NCBI GenBank assembly: GCA_017413145.1
Contig: JAFPUX010000494.1
Coordinates: 1 to 16,653, forward strand
Origin: Kiritimatiellia bacterium
GTDB taxonomy: Bacteria; Verrucomicrobiota; Kiritimatiellia; RFP12; UBA3636
Length of the DNA stretch: 16,653 nucleotides
Direction of reading: 5' to 3'
The translations under genes and the position numbers were made by a program. Below the pieces are notes generated by a model, which was not told the DNA's origin, ran no database searches, and worked only from the letters and a program-made list of their open reading frames with translations. Below, piece after piece: positions 1 to 7,742 of the stretch. Position 1 is the stretch's first letter. Each line of letters starts with the position of its first letter.

Positions 1-2607
1 CTTCGGCGTGAAGACGGTGTCGAGGTAGTCCGCGACGCCGCGGACCTTCGCCTCGTCGTTCGCGCACATCGCGAACGAGCCGAGCCGCTCGAGGCGCTCC
101 TTGCGCTTCTTCGGGTCGATCCCTTCGCCGAACGCCCGGTCCGCCTCCGCGAGCGCCGCCGCGACCGCCGCCTCGTCCTTCGCGCCGCAGACGGCCTTCG
201 CGAGCCGGAGGAGATAGACGTCCGCCGGCTTGTACGCGCAGCGTTTGTCGGCCTTTTCGGCCGTCGCGAGGCCCCGGTCGCAGAACGCGGCGACCGCGGC
301 CGCGTCGCCGGTCTCGAGATAGGCCGGAATCGCGTACTGCACGGCCTTGAACGGCCAGAGGCGGTTCGTATTCGCGCCGTCCGCCTCGAGCGCCAGTTCG
401 TACTCGCGGCGCACGCGCGCCCAGTTGCCGTTGTAGGCCACGCGCATCCCCGCGCCGTTGTCCAGCCATTCGTCCGCCGCCGCCGCCGCGCCGAGGACGC
501 GCACCGCGTCCTCCGCGTGCCGGTCCGCGATCGCGGGGCATTCGTCGAGGAGGAACCGCCATGCCGCGAGGAACGCGGCGCGGTCGTTCGCCGCCGCCGC
601 GTCCGCGAGCGCCTCCTCGGCGAGCGCGAACGACTCCTGCGTCCGCTCGGCGGACCGCCCGAACAGCACCTTCGCGGCCTCGGTCTTGAGGCCGGCCTTG
701 CGCAGACACTCGATCTGTTCGTCGATCCGGTAGCGCTTCGCGTAGTATTCGGCCGCCTCCTTCGGGTCGGACGGCACGGGCTCGTCCGCCTCGGCGGCGC
801 GGGGCCGGCGGGACACGCCCGGCCGCTTTTCGGCGGCGATCGCCACGTCCGCCTTGTCGCCCAGCGCGGCGCGCAGCCTCTCGATGAAGCCGACCATCTC
901 GCCGCGGAGCGCGTTGAGGTCGCCCGTCTTCGCGTCGAAGCGCGCGAGCAGGACCTTCGCCTTGCCGGCGAGGTAGCGGACCTCGATGTCGCCGGACTTC
1001 TCCGCCTCCCGCGCGAGCGCCATCAGCAGCGTCGCGTAGCGGATGTCGTCGATGCCCTCGCGGAAGCCCTCCCACTGCAGCGTGTCGATCACGCCGTCCG
1101 CCGTGCCGTAGGCGAAGACCATCGGCTTGTAGGTCTCGGAGTCGTCGTTGTAGGGGCCGAGGTGGTGGGCGTAGTTGCAGAGCGCGGAGTAGCCGCTCAG
1201 CCACGCGCCGAGCCCGTTCTGGCGGCGGTTCAGCTCGGGGTTCTCCGCGCCGACGTGCTGGTCGGCGTACCACGCGCTGTAGGTCCCGGCGTCGATCTTG
1301 TTCCAGACGGACGGCGCGGTCGGGTCGGTCGGCTTGCGGGAGGCGTTGTGCCAGTTCCAGCGGTAGCCGGCGAGGTCGAAGATGTGGTCGTGCGAGGCGA
1401 TGATGAACTTCAGGCCCGCGGCCTGGTAGGCGTCGAAGATCGCCCGGTTGTCCGGGAAGAACGCCAGGCCCGGCTCGTCGCCGTAGGAGCCGTAGACGTC
1501 GTGGTGGCCGTAGGTGCGGTCGTAGTAGTCGGCGATGCGCTCGGCGCGCGTCCGCGACGCCACCGCGTCGCGCTCCTTCCAGACGAAGTCGACGCCGCCC
1601 ACGAAGACGTCCGTCCGCATCCCGACCTTCTTCATGATGGCGATCGTGCGCTCGGCCTCGGCCGAGGCCGTCGCGCCCGGGATCCACTTCATGTCCTGGC
1701 CGTGCGCGACGGCGTCCGCGAGGATCGCCTCCATCTGCCGCCACATCAGCTCCTCGTCGCCGCCGTTGAGCGCGAGGATCTGTCCGCGGTTGATGTAGTC
1801 GTAGAAGCAGACGCGGAAGTCCATCCCGGGATTGGCGTAGGCCATCGGCTTCGGGAGCTCGAAGTCGAGGACCCGGATGGAGACGGGGACGGTGATTAGT
1901 GGTTGGTTGTTAGTGGTTAGTGAGATGTTGCCGCGATAAGTTCCGGCCGGAATGTCGGGCGTCACGTGCGCCGTGAGGAAGAACTGCTTGCTGGCGTCCT
2001 TCTCCAGCGCGACGGGTTGGATGGTCTTCGTGTCGGCGAAGCCGGGGCGCATCGACGGGAACGCGGTCGTCGGGACGAAATGGTCGTAGTAGCGTCCGTT
2101 GAGGAGCCTCGGCGGATTGAGCCACCACTCGGACGTCTTCCCGTCCGCTCCCGTGACGCGGGCGTAGTTCGCCTCCTTCGCCGTGTCGACGCGGACGAGG
2201 TCCTCGTCGTGGAGGAGCAGCTCGGGGCAGAGCTTGAAGCCCGTGTCGGCGAAGTAGCTGAACCACCCGTTCTTGTTCTGGTACCAGACCTTGACGACCG
2301 TGAGGTCGAGCGCGTCCGCGGGGAAGACGTCCCCGTTCTCGTTCGTGAACGTCCCGACGACGGGCTGCACCTTGCCGAGATCGGCGTCGGCGCGGACGAC
2401 GAACGAGCCGGGCTCGTATTCGCCGCGGGCGGCGACGATGCGGACCGTGCCGCCCTCCTCGCCGTCGGCGGGGATCGAATCCGGCAGGCGCTGGACGCCG
2501 CTCATCGCCGGCACCGACCACCAGGTCGCGCCGGCCCTGGCCGATGCCGAAGCGGCCAGGACGCCCGCGAGGGCGGACAGCAGGGATCGCACAATCGTTT
2601 TGCTCAT
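1..2607 (-). CDS. GH123/DUF4091-like exported glycoside hydrolase, C-terminus outside window
   Basis: The open frame starts at ATG 2607 and is still open at base 1, giving 869 residues. The start is supported by GGAG 8 nt upstream and a clear signal peptide (about residues 1-25, basic MSKTIVR then a hydrophobic run ending ASARA). Residues about 26-250 look like a beta-sandwich with the PAGTYRGNI motif typical of GH123 N-terminal domains. Residues about 265-560 resemble the GH123/DUF4091 barrel: GSYGDEP puts an adjacent Asp-Glu pair at D377-E378, the catalytic arrangement of characterised GH123 beta-N-acetylgalactosaminidases, and WEGFREGIDDIRY (from W512) is the DUF4091 signature. Residues about 610-869 are Ala/Glu-rich and probably helical, with no family I recognise. 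Substrate is inferred (beta-linked N-acetylgalactosamine or related glycan) and unproven, because many DUF4091 proteins are uncharacterised. It has its own promoter with the shared 7-2-7 site. A short AT-rich repeat patch lies inside it. Confidence 0.85.
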   Translation of the reverse strand, partial: MSKTIVRSLLSALAGVLAASASARAGATWWSVPAMSGVQRLPDSIPADGEEGGTVRIVAARGEYEPGSFVVRADADLGKVQPVVGTFTNENGDVFPADALDLTVVKVWYQNKNGWFSYFADTGFKLCPELLLHDEDLVRVDTAKEANYARVTGADGKTSEWWLNPPRLLNGRYYDHFVPTTAFPSMRPGFADTKTIQPVALEKDASKQFFLTAHVTPDIPAGTYRGNISLTTNNQPLITVPVSIRVLDFELPKPMAYANPGMDFRVCFYDYINRGQILALNGGDEELMWRQMEAILADAVAHGQDMKWIPGATASAEAERTIAIMKKVGMRTDVFVGGVDFVWKERDAVASRTRAERIADYYDRTYGHHDVYGSYGDEPGLAFFPDNRAIFDAYQAAGLKFIIASHDHIFDLAGYRWNWHNASRKPTDPTAPSVWNKIDAGTYSAWYADQHVGAENPELNRRQNGLGAWLSGYSALCNYAHHLGPYNDDSETYKPMVFAYGTADGVIDTLQWEGFREGIDDIRYATLLMALAREAEKSGDIEVRYLAGKAKVLLARFDAKTGDLNALRGEMVGFIERLRAALGDKADVAIAAEKRPGVSRRPRAAEADEPVPSDPKEAAEYYAKRYRIDEQIECLRKAGLKTEAAKVLFGRSAERTQESFALAEEALADAAAANDRAAFLAAWRFLLDECPAIADRHAEDAVRVLGAAAAADEWLDNGAGMRVAYNGNWARVRREYELALEADGANTNRLWPFKAVQYAIPAYLETGDAAAVAAFCDRGLATAEKADKRCAYKPADVYLLRLAKAVCGAKDEAAVAAALAEADRAFGEGIDPKKRKERLERLGSFAMCANDEAKVRGVADYLDTVFTPK
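1893..1924. repeat. AT-rich TTAGTG repeat patch inside the GH123-like gene
   Basis: TTAGTGGTT occurs at 1896-1904 and 1910-1918, and a third, partial copy (TTAGTGAG) begins at 1917. This roughly 32-bp patch is far poorer in G+C than its surroundings. It is read in frame as a Thr/Asn-rich strand (ISLTTNNQPLIT) at the end of the N-terminal beta-sandwich, using codons such as CTA, ACT, TCA and CAA that are rare elsewhere in this gene. It does not break the frame. Confidence 0.6.
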
Positions 2608-2669
2608 TTCAACCGCTCCGTTTCAAGTCGTTATCGCGTTGTATTCGGGGTGTCCATCCGTTGCCAATG

Positions 2670-2675
2670 ACTCTA
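2670..2675 (-). promoter_or_regulatory. Candidate -10 box of the GH123-like gene
   Basis: On the minus strand this reads TAGAGT, preceded by TG (extended -10, TGTAGAGT). It lies 62 nt upstream of ATG 2607, and its near edge is 31.5 bp from the centre of the inverted repeat at 2699-2714. There is no good -35 hexamer at 17 bp (TTTCCA is there), as expected of an activator-dependent promoter. The call rests on position and on the matching layout at three other promoters. Confidence 0.45.
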
Positions 2676-2698
2676 CAGGAAAACCTCCGCTTTGGAAA

Positions 2699-2714
2699 CC
2701 CGCCACCTGGAGGG
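2699..2714 (-). promoter_or_regulatory. 7-2-7 inverted repeat, candidate response-regulator operator
   Basis: On the minus strand it reads CCCTCCA-GG-TGGCGGG, a two-arm inverted repeat with a 2-bp centre and one mismatched pair. It is followed toward the gene by TTTCC and preceded by a run of C. The same element occurs at 9287-9302 and 13791-13806. It would be centred near -43 relative to the inferred start site of the GH123-like gene. It lies 20 bp past the stop codon of the ATPase gene. Confidence 0.6.
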
Positions 2715-2733
2715 GGGGCTGTTCCCGGCGCCC

Positions 2734-4053
2734 TCAGTTCCCTTCCGTGAAGGAGCGGTCCAAAAGGAACGGAATCACGCCGACGGTGGTGATGCCGTCC
2801 TCGTCCGTCCAAGGCTTCTCGTTTCCTCCCGTCACGAGAATCTTGCGGAAGAACCCGCCGCCCTTGCGCAGCGAGGCCGTCTCCCGTCTCCGCTTTTCCG
2901 CATCCGGGACCGCGAAGGCGGACTGGACGTGGATCTTCCGGAAGGGCGTGTTCACGACGAAGTCGATCTCCCGGCGGACGTGCCGCTCCTTTCCGTCGGA
3001 GGACTCGACGGACTCCACGACGCCCACGTCGACGGAATGGCCGCGCCCGACCAGTTCGTTGTAGATCAGGTTCTCCATGAGGTGCGAAGGCTCCATCTGG
3101 CGGAAATTGGTCCGGGCGTTGCGGAGCCCGACGTCCGTGGCATACCACTTCGAGGGGGACGAGAGGTAGCGCCCGCCCTTGACGTCCCATCGGTCGGCCC
3201 GCTGGAACAGGAATGCGTCTTCAAGGCTCTTCAGCCACTTGCGGATCGTGGGTTCGGTCGGGCCGGCCTTCCATCGGGAGGAGAACTCGTTCGCGAGCCG
3301 TCCGGGATTCGTGAGCGACCCGACGGCCGAGCAAAGAAGGTCGACGACGCGACCGAGGGACTCTTCGTCCTTGATTTTGTAGCGCTCGACGACGTCCCGC
3401 AGATAGGTCTTGGAGAACAGGGACACGAGCAGCCGGCGCTTCGCCGTCTCGTCCGGCGCGAGCACGACTTGGGGCAGCCCGCCGGTGTCCATGTAGTCGC
3501 GCCAGGCGTCGGCCTTCTCGCCACCGTGGACGGACAGGAACTCGGCGAACGAAAGCGGACGCATCCGCAGCTCCATCCCGCGCCCCCGGAACTCCGTGGC
3601 GACGTCCGACGAGAGCATCCGCGAATTGCATCCCGTCACGTAGACGTCCGCGTTCGGGAGCGCCGCGAGCGAATTGAGCGTGTCGTGGAACGTCGTGTAG
3701 AGCGAATCTTCGTCCTCCGGCGCGACGCGGGACGGATCGACCCCCTCCTTGAGGACCTTGCGGCAGAGCTGGACCTCGTCGATGAAAACGTAATGCATCC
3801 TGCCGTCCTTGCGGATGCGTTCCGCAAAGTGTTCGTAGAGCCGGTTCGGATCCTGCAGCGCCTCGAATGGCTTGAGATCGAGCGAGACGGCGTGGACGTG
3901 GGCGTCGTCGACCCCGATGGAGCGTAGATGCTTGCGAAATAGGTTTGAGAGCAGATAGCTTTTCCCGCAACGGCGGACGCCCGTGATGATCTTTACCATC
4001 CCGTTGCCCATTGCGCCGACAAGCTGCTTCATGTAGTCCGGACGTTCGATCAT
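2734..4053 (-). CDS. AAA_14/DUF4143 family ATPase
   Basis: This 439-residue protein has the usual length and layout of the AAA_14 plus DUF4143 family. Walker A is GVRRCGKS at residues 25-32, Walker B is YVFIDEVQ at 88-95, and a sensor-like segment VTGCNSRMLSS lies at about 139-149. The DUF4143 half (about 205-420) contains FSKTYLRDVVERYKI, WYATDVGLRNA, ENLIYNEL and EIDFVV. It should bind and hydrolyse ATP in the cytoplasm. The biological role of the family is poorly known, so none is assigned. The start is ATG 4053 with GAGG 6 nt upstream. It is not in an operon with its neighbours: it has its own promoter and palindromes, and its upstream region is AT-rich compared with the surroundings, which may indicate a separately acquired gene. 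Confidence 0.92.
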   Translation of the reverse strand: MIERPDYMKQLVGAMGNGMVKIITGVRRCGKSYLLSNLFRKHLRSIGVDDAHVHAVSLDLKPFEALQDPNRLYEHFAERIRKDGRMHYVFIDEVQLCRKVLKEGVDPSRVAPEDEDSLYTTFHDTLNSLAALPNADVYVTGCNSRMLSSDVATEFRGRGMELRMRPLSFAEFLSVHGGEKADAWRDYMDTGGLPQVVLAPDETAKRRLLVSLFSKTYLRDVVERYKIKDEESLGRVVDLLCSAVGSLTNPGRLANEFSSRWKAGPTEPTIRKWLKSLEDAFLFQRADRWDVKGGRYLSSPSKWYATDVGLRNARTNFRQMEPSHLMENLIYNELVGRGHSVDVGVVESVESSDGKERHVRREIDFVVNTPFRKIHVQSAFAVPDAEKRRRETASLRKGGGFFRKILVTGGNEKPWTDEDGITTVGVIPFLLDRSFTEGN

Positions 4054-4064
4054 GGTCGCCTCGC

Positions 4065-4102
4065 TTTTGAAAACGGTAGAAAACTACCGAAGTTGAAAAC
4101 GG
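4065..4102. repeat. Direct repeat TTGAAAACGG in the ATPase leader
   Basis: TTGAAAACGG is found at 4067-4076 and again at 4093-4102 on the plus strand, starts 26 bp apart, with the first copy running into the palindrome at 4074-4089. Together with that palindrome it fills the segment between the inferred transcription start and the ATPase start codon. Confidence 0.55.
4074..4089. promoter_or_regulatory. Palindrome CGGTAG-AAAA-CTACCG, candidate operator
   Basis: A perfect 6-bp inverted repeat with a 4-bp AT spacer lies 20 bp upstream of the ATPase start codon, in the inferred 5' leader just downstream of the transcription start. The same GGTAG-N4-CTACC core recurs at 4142-4177 on the other side of the promoter, with centres 78 bp apart. 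A repressor or autoregulatory site is a reasonable inference; an RNA hairpin in the leader is the alternative. Confidence 0.5.
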
Positions 4103-4107
4103 CGGAG

Positions 4108-4136
4108 AGTCTACGCAATCTTTGCGGACCCGTCAA
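4108..4136 (-). promoter_or_regulatory. Sigma-70-like promoter of the AAA_14 ATPase gene
   Basis: On the minus strand TTGACG (4136 to 4131) is separated by exactly 17 bp from TAGACT (4113 to 4108). The -35 matches five of six consensus bases and the -10 four of six. The inferred transcript starts near 4101, leaving a leader of about 48 nt. Unlike the other four promoters in the window it has a good -35 and no CCCNCCA-N2-TGGNGGG site. Confidence 0.6.
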
Positions 4137-4141
4137 TTCCA

Positions 4142-4177
4142 TTTTTGAATCTGGTAGATTCCTACCGGATTCAAAAA
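4142..4177. promoter_or_regulatory. 16-bp-arm inverted repeat containing GGTAG-N4-CTACC
   Basis: The left arm TTTTTGAATCTGGTAG (4142-4157) pairs with CTACCGGATTCAAAAA (4162-4177) around ATTC, with a single T-G wobble. It lies just upstream of the ATPase -35 box and just after the stop codon of the serine hydrolase gene. On either strand the T run comes before the stem and the A run after it, the reverse of an intrinsic terminator, so an operator is preferred. A weak termination or transcript-end stabilising role for the upstream operon cannot be excluded. Confidence 0.55.
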
Positions 4178-4184
4178 CGCTGCT

Positions 4185-5240
4185 TCAGAGTTTCGCGGTC
4201 GGCGAGAAGCTCGTCTCCGCGTCCCTGTCCACCAAGGCCTTGAATCGCTCGTAGCCCTTCGACTCGCCGCCCGCGCGCTGGACGAAGAACACGCGCGCGA
4301 TGCCGCTGCCCCGGTACGCGCAGCCCCAGGTCGACCAGGCGCCGCCGTGCGACATCATCCGGCCGTCCTCCGACACCTGCGCGCCGAAGGAATAGCGCTC
4401 GGCGACGCAATCCGGCGTCTGCTTCTCGAACCAGAGCGCCACCGTCTCCGCCTCCAGGACGCGCCGCCCGTTCAGGCCGACGCCCCCGCCGGCGACCATC
4501 GCGAAGAACTTGACCATGTCCATCGGCGTCCCGAAGAGCCCGCCGCCGGCCTCGGGGTAGCGGCCGTGGAGGGAGTACGGGTACTGGAGCTGGTCGACGG
4601 TGGTCTCCTGCGCCGGCCGGTCGTCCGATAGGACGTATCCCTTGGCCATCCGCCCGCATTGCTCCGGCGTCGGATGGAACGTGGCGTCGCGCATGTCGAG
4701 CGGATCGAGGATCCGCTCCTTGAGCAGAACCTCCCACGGCATCCCCGCGACGACCTCGACGCAGGCCGCCGCGACGTCGATCCCCCAGTTCGAATACAGG
4801 TACTTTTCGCCCGGCGCCGACACCAGCTCGGCCGCGGCGCCCATCCGCGCGAGCAGCTGCACCGGACGCCGGTCGATGGGCATCCCGGGAAAGAACGGCA
4901 GCCCCGACGTGTGCGACATGCACTGGCGCAGCGTCGGGACCCCCGAGCCCCGCCATTCGGGCAGATGGCGGGAGATCGGCTCGTCCAGGGCCAGCTTTCC
5001 TTCCTCGACGTACGAAAGCACGAGGGCGCACGCGATCGCCTTCGTGTTCGACGCGAGCCAGCCGACCGTGTCGGCGGCCATCGGCCGTTGCGTCGCGACG
5101 TCCGCCACGCCGAAGCACCGGACCGCGAGCTTTCCGCCGGCGCAGCCGATCGCGACGGCGCCCGGGACCTTGCCCGGCCCGGAGCCGATGCAGTCCTTGG
5201 GGGAATCCGCGGCGGCGGCCGAAAGCGGCGTGTCTTCCAT
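4185..5240 (-). CDS. Serine beta-lactamase-like hydrolase (class C / PBP4-like fold)
   Basis: The 351-residue protein carries the three hallmarks of the serine beta-lactamase-like family: SNTK at residues 64-67 (nucleophile S64, base K67), YSN at 149-151, and HGG at 298-300. CMSHTSGLP (108-115) and GGGLFGTPMDMVKF (232-245) are also family-typical. Members include esterases, D-amino peptidases and lipases as well as beta-lactamases, so the substrate is unknown. The start at ATG 5240 follows GGGAGGGCAGGGG, a strong ribosome site, 20 bp after the stop of the beta-helix gene; the frame is open much further upstream, but only as antisense-like low-complexity sequence. No signal peptide is visible at the N-terminus (MEDTPLSAAAADSPKD), unusual because the two genes before it in the operon encode exported proteins. 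Confidence 0.9.
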   Translation of the reverse strand: MEDTPLSAAAADSPKDCIGSGPGKVPGAVAIGCAGGKLAVRCFGVADVATQRPMAADTVGWLASNTKAIACALVLSYVEEGKLALDEPISRHLPEWRGSGVPTLRQCMSHTSGLPFFPGMPIDRRPVQLLARMGAAAELVSAPGEKYLYSNWGIDVAAACVEVVAGMPWEVLLKERILDPLDMRDATFHPTPEQCGRMAKGYVLSDDRPAQETTVDQLQYPYSLHGRYPEAGGGLFGTPMDMVKFFAMVAGGGVGLNGRRVLEAETVALWFEKQTPDCVAERYSFGAQVSEDGRMMSHGGAWSTWGCAYRGSGIARVFFVQRAGGESKGYERFKALVDRDAETSFSPTAKL

Positions 5241-5260
5241 CCCCTGCCCTCCCGGACCGT

Positions 5261-7699
5261 TCAGCGGAAGATCAGGAGCGTCATGGGCGGGGAATACGTC
5301 GACTCGGTCGCGCCGATGTCGATGTCGGCGACGCCCCTGCGCGAAACGAACTTCACGCGCGGCTGCCCGAAGAAATCCGTCGCCGTCAGGAGACGATCCG
5401 CGTAGCCGGCCACGCTGCCCTGGCTCCTGCCCGGCGACGGCCCCTCCTTGCTGTAGGCGAGATACAGCGGCTTCCGCTTGTCGAAGACGGGACGCCCGAC
5501 GATGCAGCCCTCGCTCCCCGCCGGGGCCGCGTCGGACGAGAGGCAGTACGAGAACGACGCGCCGTTGCCCCAATAGTTCGTCTCGACGCCGTTCCCGCTC
5601 AGGTTGCCGTCGATGATGCAGTTCCGGACGACCGCCGAGGCGTCCGCCGCCTGGACGCCGCCGCCGTCGGACCCGCTCCCCATGCGGTTGTCGAGCACCG
5701 TGCAATTGAGCACCACGACGGCTCCCGCGAGATAGAGGCCGGAAGCATTGGCCCCGTTGTACGCCATGCCGGCGTTGTTCGTGATCACGCAGTTTTCGAT
5801 CCGCCCAGCCGTCGCATGAATGCCGCCGCTCGTGTTTTGACCGATCGGATTGCCATCCGTCATCGTATTGCCGTCGATCAGGCACCGCGTCACCAATGCG
5901 CCGCTCCCCGTGATTTTCACGGCTCCATGCACACGCCAATTGCCATTGTTCGAACAGTCCGTCACACGGCAGTCCGCCATCGTGCCGCCATCGTCCCCGA
6001 TCAGGACGCCAACGGGCTCCGACTTCCAGCTTTCGCTCATCCGGCCATGGGCGACCGTCACGTCCTTCAGAATCGCGTCCGCGTCGTTGATGCGGACGAC
6101 CGGGTAGAATTTCTCGGCCGCGTAGATGGTCGTCTTGTCGCGTCCGGCGCCCCGGACCGTGACGCCTTTCGGAATCGACACATTCGTGAACACGGTGTGC
6201 GTCCCTTCGTCCAGGGAGACCAGCACGCCTTCGAACGCCGCCTCCAGCGCCTCGTTCAGGTTGGTCGCCGCGGTGCCGGGGGTGCTGTACGGATACGCGC
6301 AATCCGGATTCGCGGCGGCCGTCACGTAGATGGTGCTCTGCACGACGTCGAACGTCACCGTCGCGGCGGCGTTCGTCTGGAGCAGCGCGCTCGACACGCG
6401 CAAATCGACCCAGTAGAGGCCCTGCAAAGTCGGTTCCAGCTCGACTTCGGTTCCGTTCCGCCTCAAGGACGTCGCATCGCCATCCCGCCAGATCTCCCAC
6501 TGGTAGACGAGGTCGTCCGCACCGTCGAAACCGGACACGGACGCCGTCAGCGTCACCGACTCCCCCGTGAAGACCGGATCTTTGCTCTTCACGACCGAGC
6601 ACGCGACCACGGTCGGATCGAACTCGGCGCAGCCGATGTCGACCGCGCTTTCCAGGATGCGGTCGAGCCCGTAGAAGTCGTCCGTCCCCGCCAGGTTGTA
6701 TCCAAGGACGGACGCGGCCTTGGCCGTGTCGCCGGCGTTGCGGGCCGGAGAGCCGGATTGCAGATGGAAGTCGCCCGTTCCCGGCGACATGAACATCGGA
6801 TCGCCCGTCCGGGCGTTCGCGCCGTAGGACACCGTCGGGCACAGGCAGTTGAAGAAGGTCGCGATCCGACCCGCTTCGTCGTTGAAGCCGAAATAGATGT
6901 CCGAACCGCTCGGCGCAGTGTTGTCCGCAATGATCGTATTGACGACCACAGGACCGCAGAACTCGCCGTTGATGTTGGACCAGATGTACTGGGCGTCTGG
7001 TTCGTCCGCGAGGCCGCCGCCCCGCACGGCCGCCGTGTTGCCGACGATCGTGCAGTTGGCAATCTTCACGGGAGCCCAGGGGTTCGGTTTGAGACTGACG
7101 CCGCCGGCGTTCTCGCCGGCATTGGCCCAGACCAGGCAGTTCGCCATCGTGCCGCCGCCCAAATGGATGCGGACGCCTCCGAGGTTGGAGCCGGCGGTCC
7201 CTTCGTTGTGGTCGACGAGGCAATGCGTCATGACGGCATTCGCGCCCTCCAGCGTCACGCCCGCCGTCCGGTTGGCGGTGTGGTTGGCGGCCAGCGACTT
7301 GCAGCCCGTCACGCGCGCCTGCGTGAGCAGGCCGGCCTTGATCTGCACGCCGACGCCCGTGTAGTTGAAGGCCGTTCCCGCCGTGACGCCCGAAACGGTC
7401 AGATTCCGGACGCACGCATCCGCATGGTCGAGCACCAGGCCCGTCTCGAGCGGCGTCGAACCGCTGCCCGCCAAGATGCATGCGTCGCGTCCGGAACCGG
7501 TCAGCGTGACGCCGTTCGTCACGTACAGCGTCCGGTCGAACGCATACTTGCCGTCCGCGAGCGTAATGACGTCGCCCGGCTGCGCGTTGTCGATCGCGGA
7601 CTGGATGGCGGCGATCGTCGACGTGGCCGGCAGGACGACGTCGCCCATCGAAACGGAAGCCGCCGCAACCAGCAGCGAACCCAGCAGTGATTTGTTCAT
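5261..7699 (-). CDS. Exported double right-handed beta-helix protein (choice-of-anchor Q type)
   Basis: This 812-residue protein has a signal peptide (about 1-19, ending VSMG). Residues 20-360 form a first right-handed parallel beta-helix with repeated short turns such as VNTIIADNT, NCTIVGNT and HCLVDHNE. It closes with SPARNAGD and VDIGCAEF (residue 353 on), the pattern seen in choice-of-anchor Q proteins. Residues about 362-452 form an Ig/PKD-like domain (VYQWEIWRDGD). Residues about 456-800 form a second helix closing with DIDIGATES. Such helices often bind or cleave polysaccharide, but no lyase catalytic set could be recognised, so enzymatic activity is not claimed. The start ATG 7699 has AGGGA about 8 nt upstream. 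It lies 43 bp after the stop codon of the preceding gene and is probably transcribed with it. Confidence 0.88.
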   Translation of the reverse strand: MNKSLLGSLLVAAASVSMGDVVLPATSTIAAIQSAIDNAQPGDVITLADGKYAFDRTLYVTNGVTLTGSGRDACILAGSGSTPLETGLVLDHADACVRNLTVSGVTAGTAFNYTGVGVQIKAGLLTQARVTGCKSLAANHTANRTAGVTLEGANAVMTHCLVDHNEGTAGSNLGGVRIHLGGGTMANCLVWANAGENAGGVSLKPNPWAPVKIANCTIVGNTAAVRGGGLADEPDAQYIWSNINGEFCGPVVVNTIIADNTAPSGSDIYFGFNDEAGRIATFFNCLCPTVSYGANARTGDPMFMSPGTGDFHLQSGSPARNAGDTAKAASVLGYNLAGTDDFYGLDRILESAVDIGCAEFDPTVVACSVVKSKDPVFTGESVTLTASVSGFDGADDLVYQWEIWRDGDATSLRRNGTEVELEPTLQGLYWVDLRVSSALLQTNAAATVTFDVVQSTIYVTAAANPDCAYPYSTPGTAATNLNEALEAAFEGVLVSLDEGTHTVFTNVSIPKGVTVRGAGRDKTTIYAAEKFYPVVRINDADAILKDVTVAHGRMSESWKSEPVGVLIGDDGGTMADCRVTDCSNNGNWRVHGAVKITGSGALVTRCLIDGNTMTDGNPIGQNTSGGIHATAGRIENCVITNNAGMAYNGANASGLYLAGAVVVLNCTVLDNRMGSGSDGGGVQAADASAVVRNCIIDGNLSGNGVETNYWGNGASFSYCLSSDAAPAGSEGCIVGRPVFDKRKPLYLAYSKEGPSPGRSQGSVAGYADRLLTATDFFGQPRVKFVSRRGVADIDIGATESTYSPPMTLLIFR

Positions 7700-7742
7700 G
7701 GTCGTTTCCCTGCGACGTCCGATTTCAGGTTCTCCCCCGGCG

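Noticed and set aside
517..1899. Long plus-strand open frame (460 codons) opposite the GH123-like gene
   Set aside because: Composition is Arg/Val/Asp/Gly low-complexity, there is no ribosome site or family motif, and the opposite strand encodes a recognisable protein.
4142..4177. Intrinsic terminator
   Set aside because: On both strands the T run precedes the stem and the A run follows it, the reverse of a terminator, and the same core recurs beyond the promoter. Kept as a candidate operator instead.
5241..7481. Minus-strand open frame continuing upstream of the serine hydrolase start
   Set aside because: It is an Arg/Gly-rich out-of-frame reading of the beta-helix gene on the same strand. 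The hydrolase homology and ribosome site begin at 5240.
5816..7690. Long plus-strand open frame (624 codons) opposite the beta-helix gene
   Set aside because: Arg/Val-rich shadow of the real gene on the minus strand; no domain, promoter or ribosome site.
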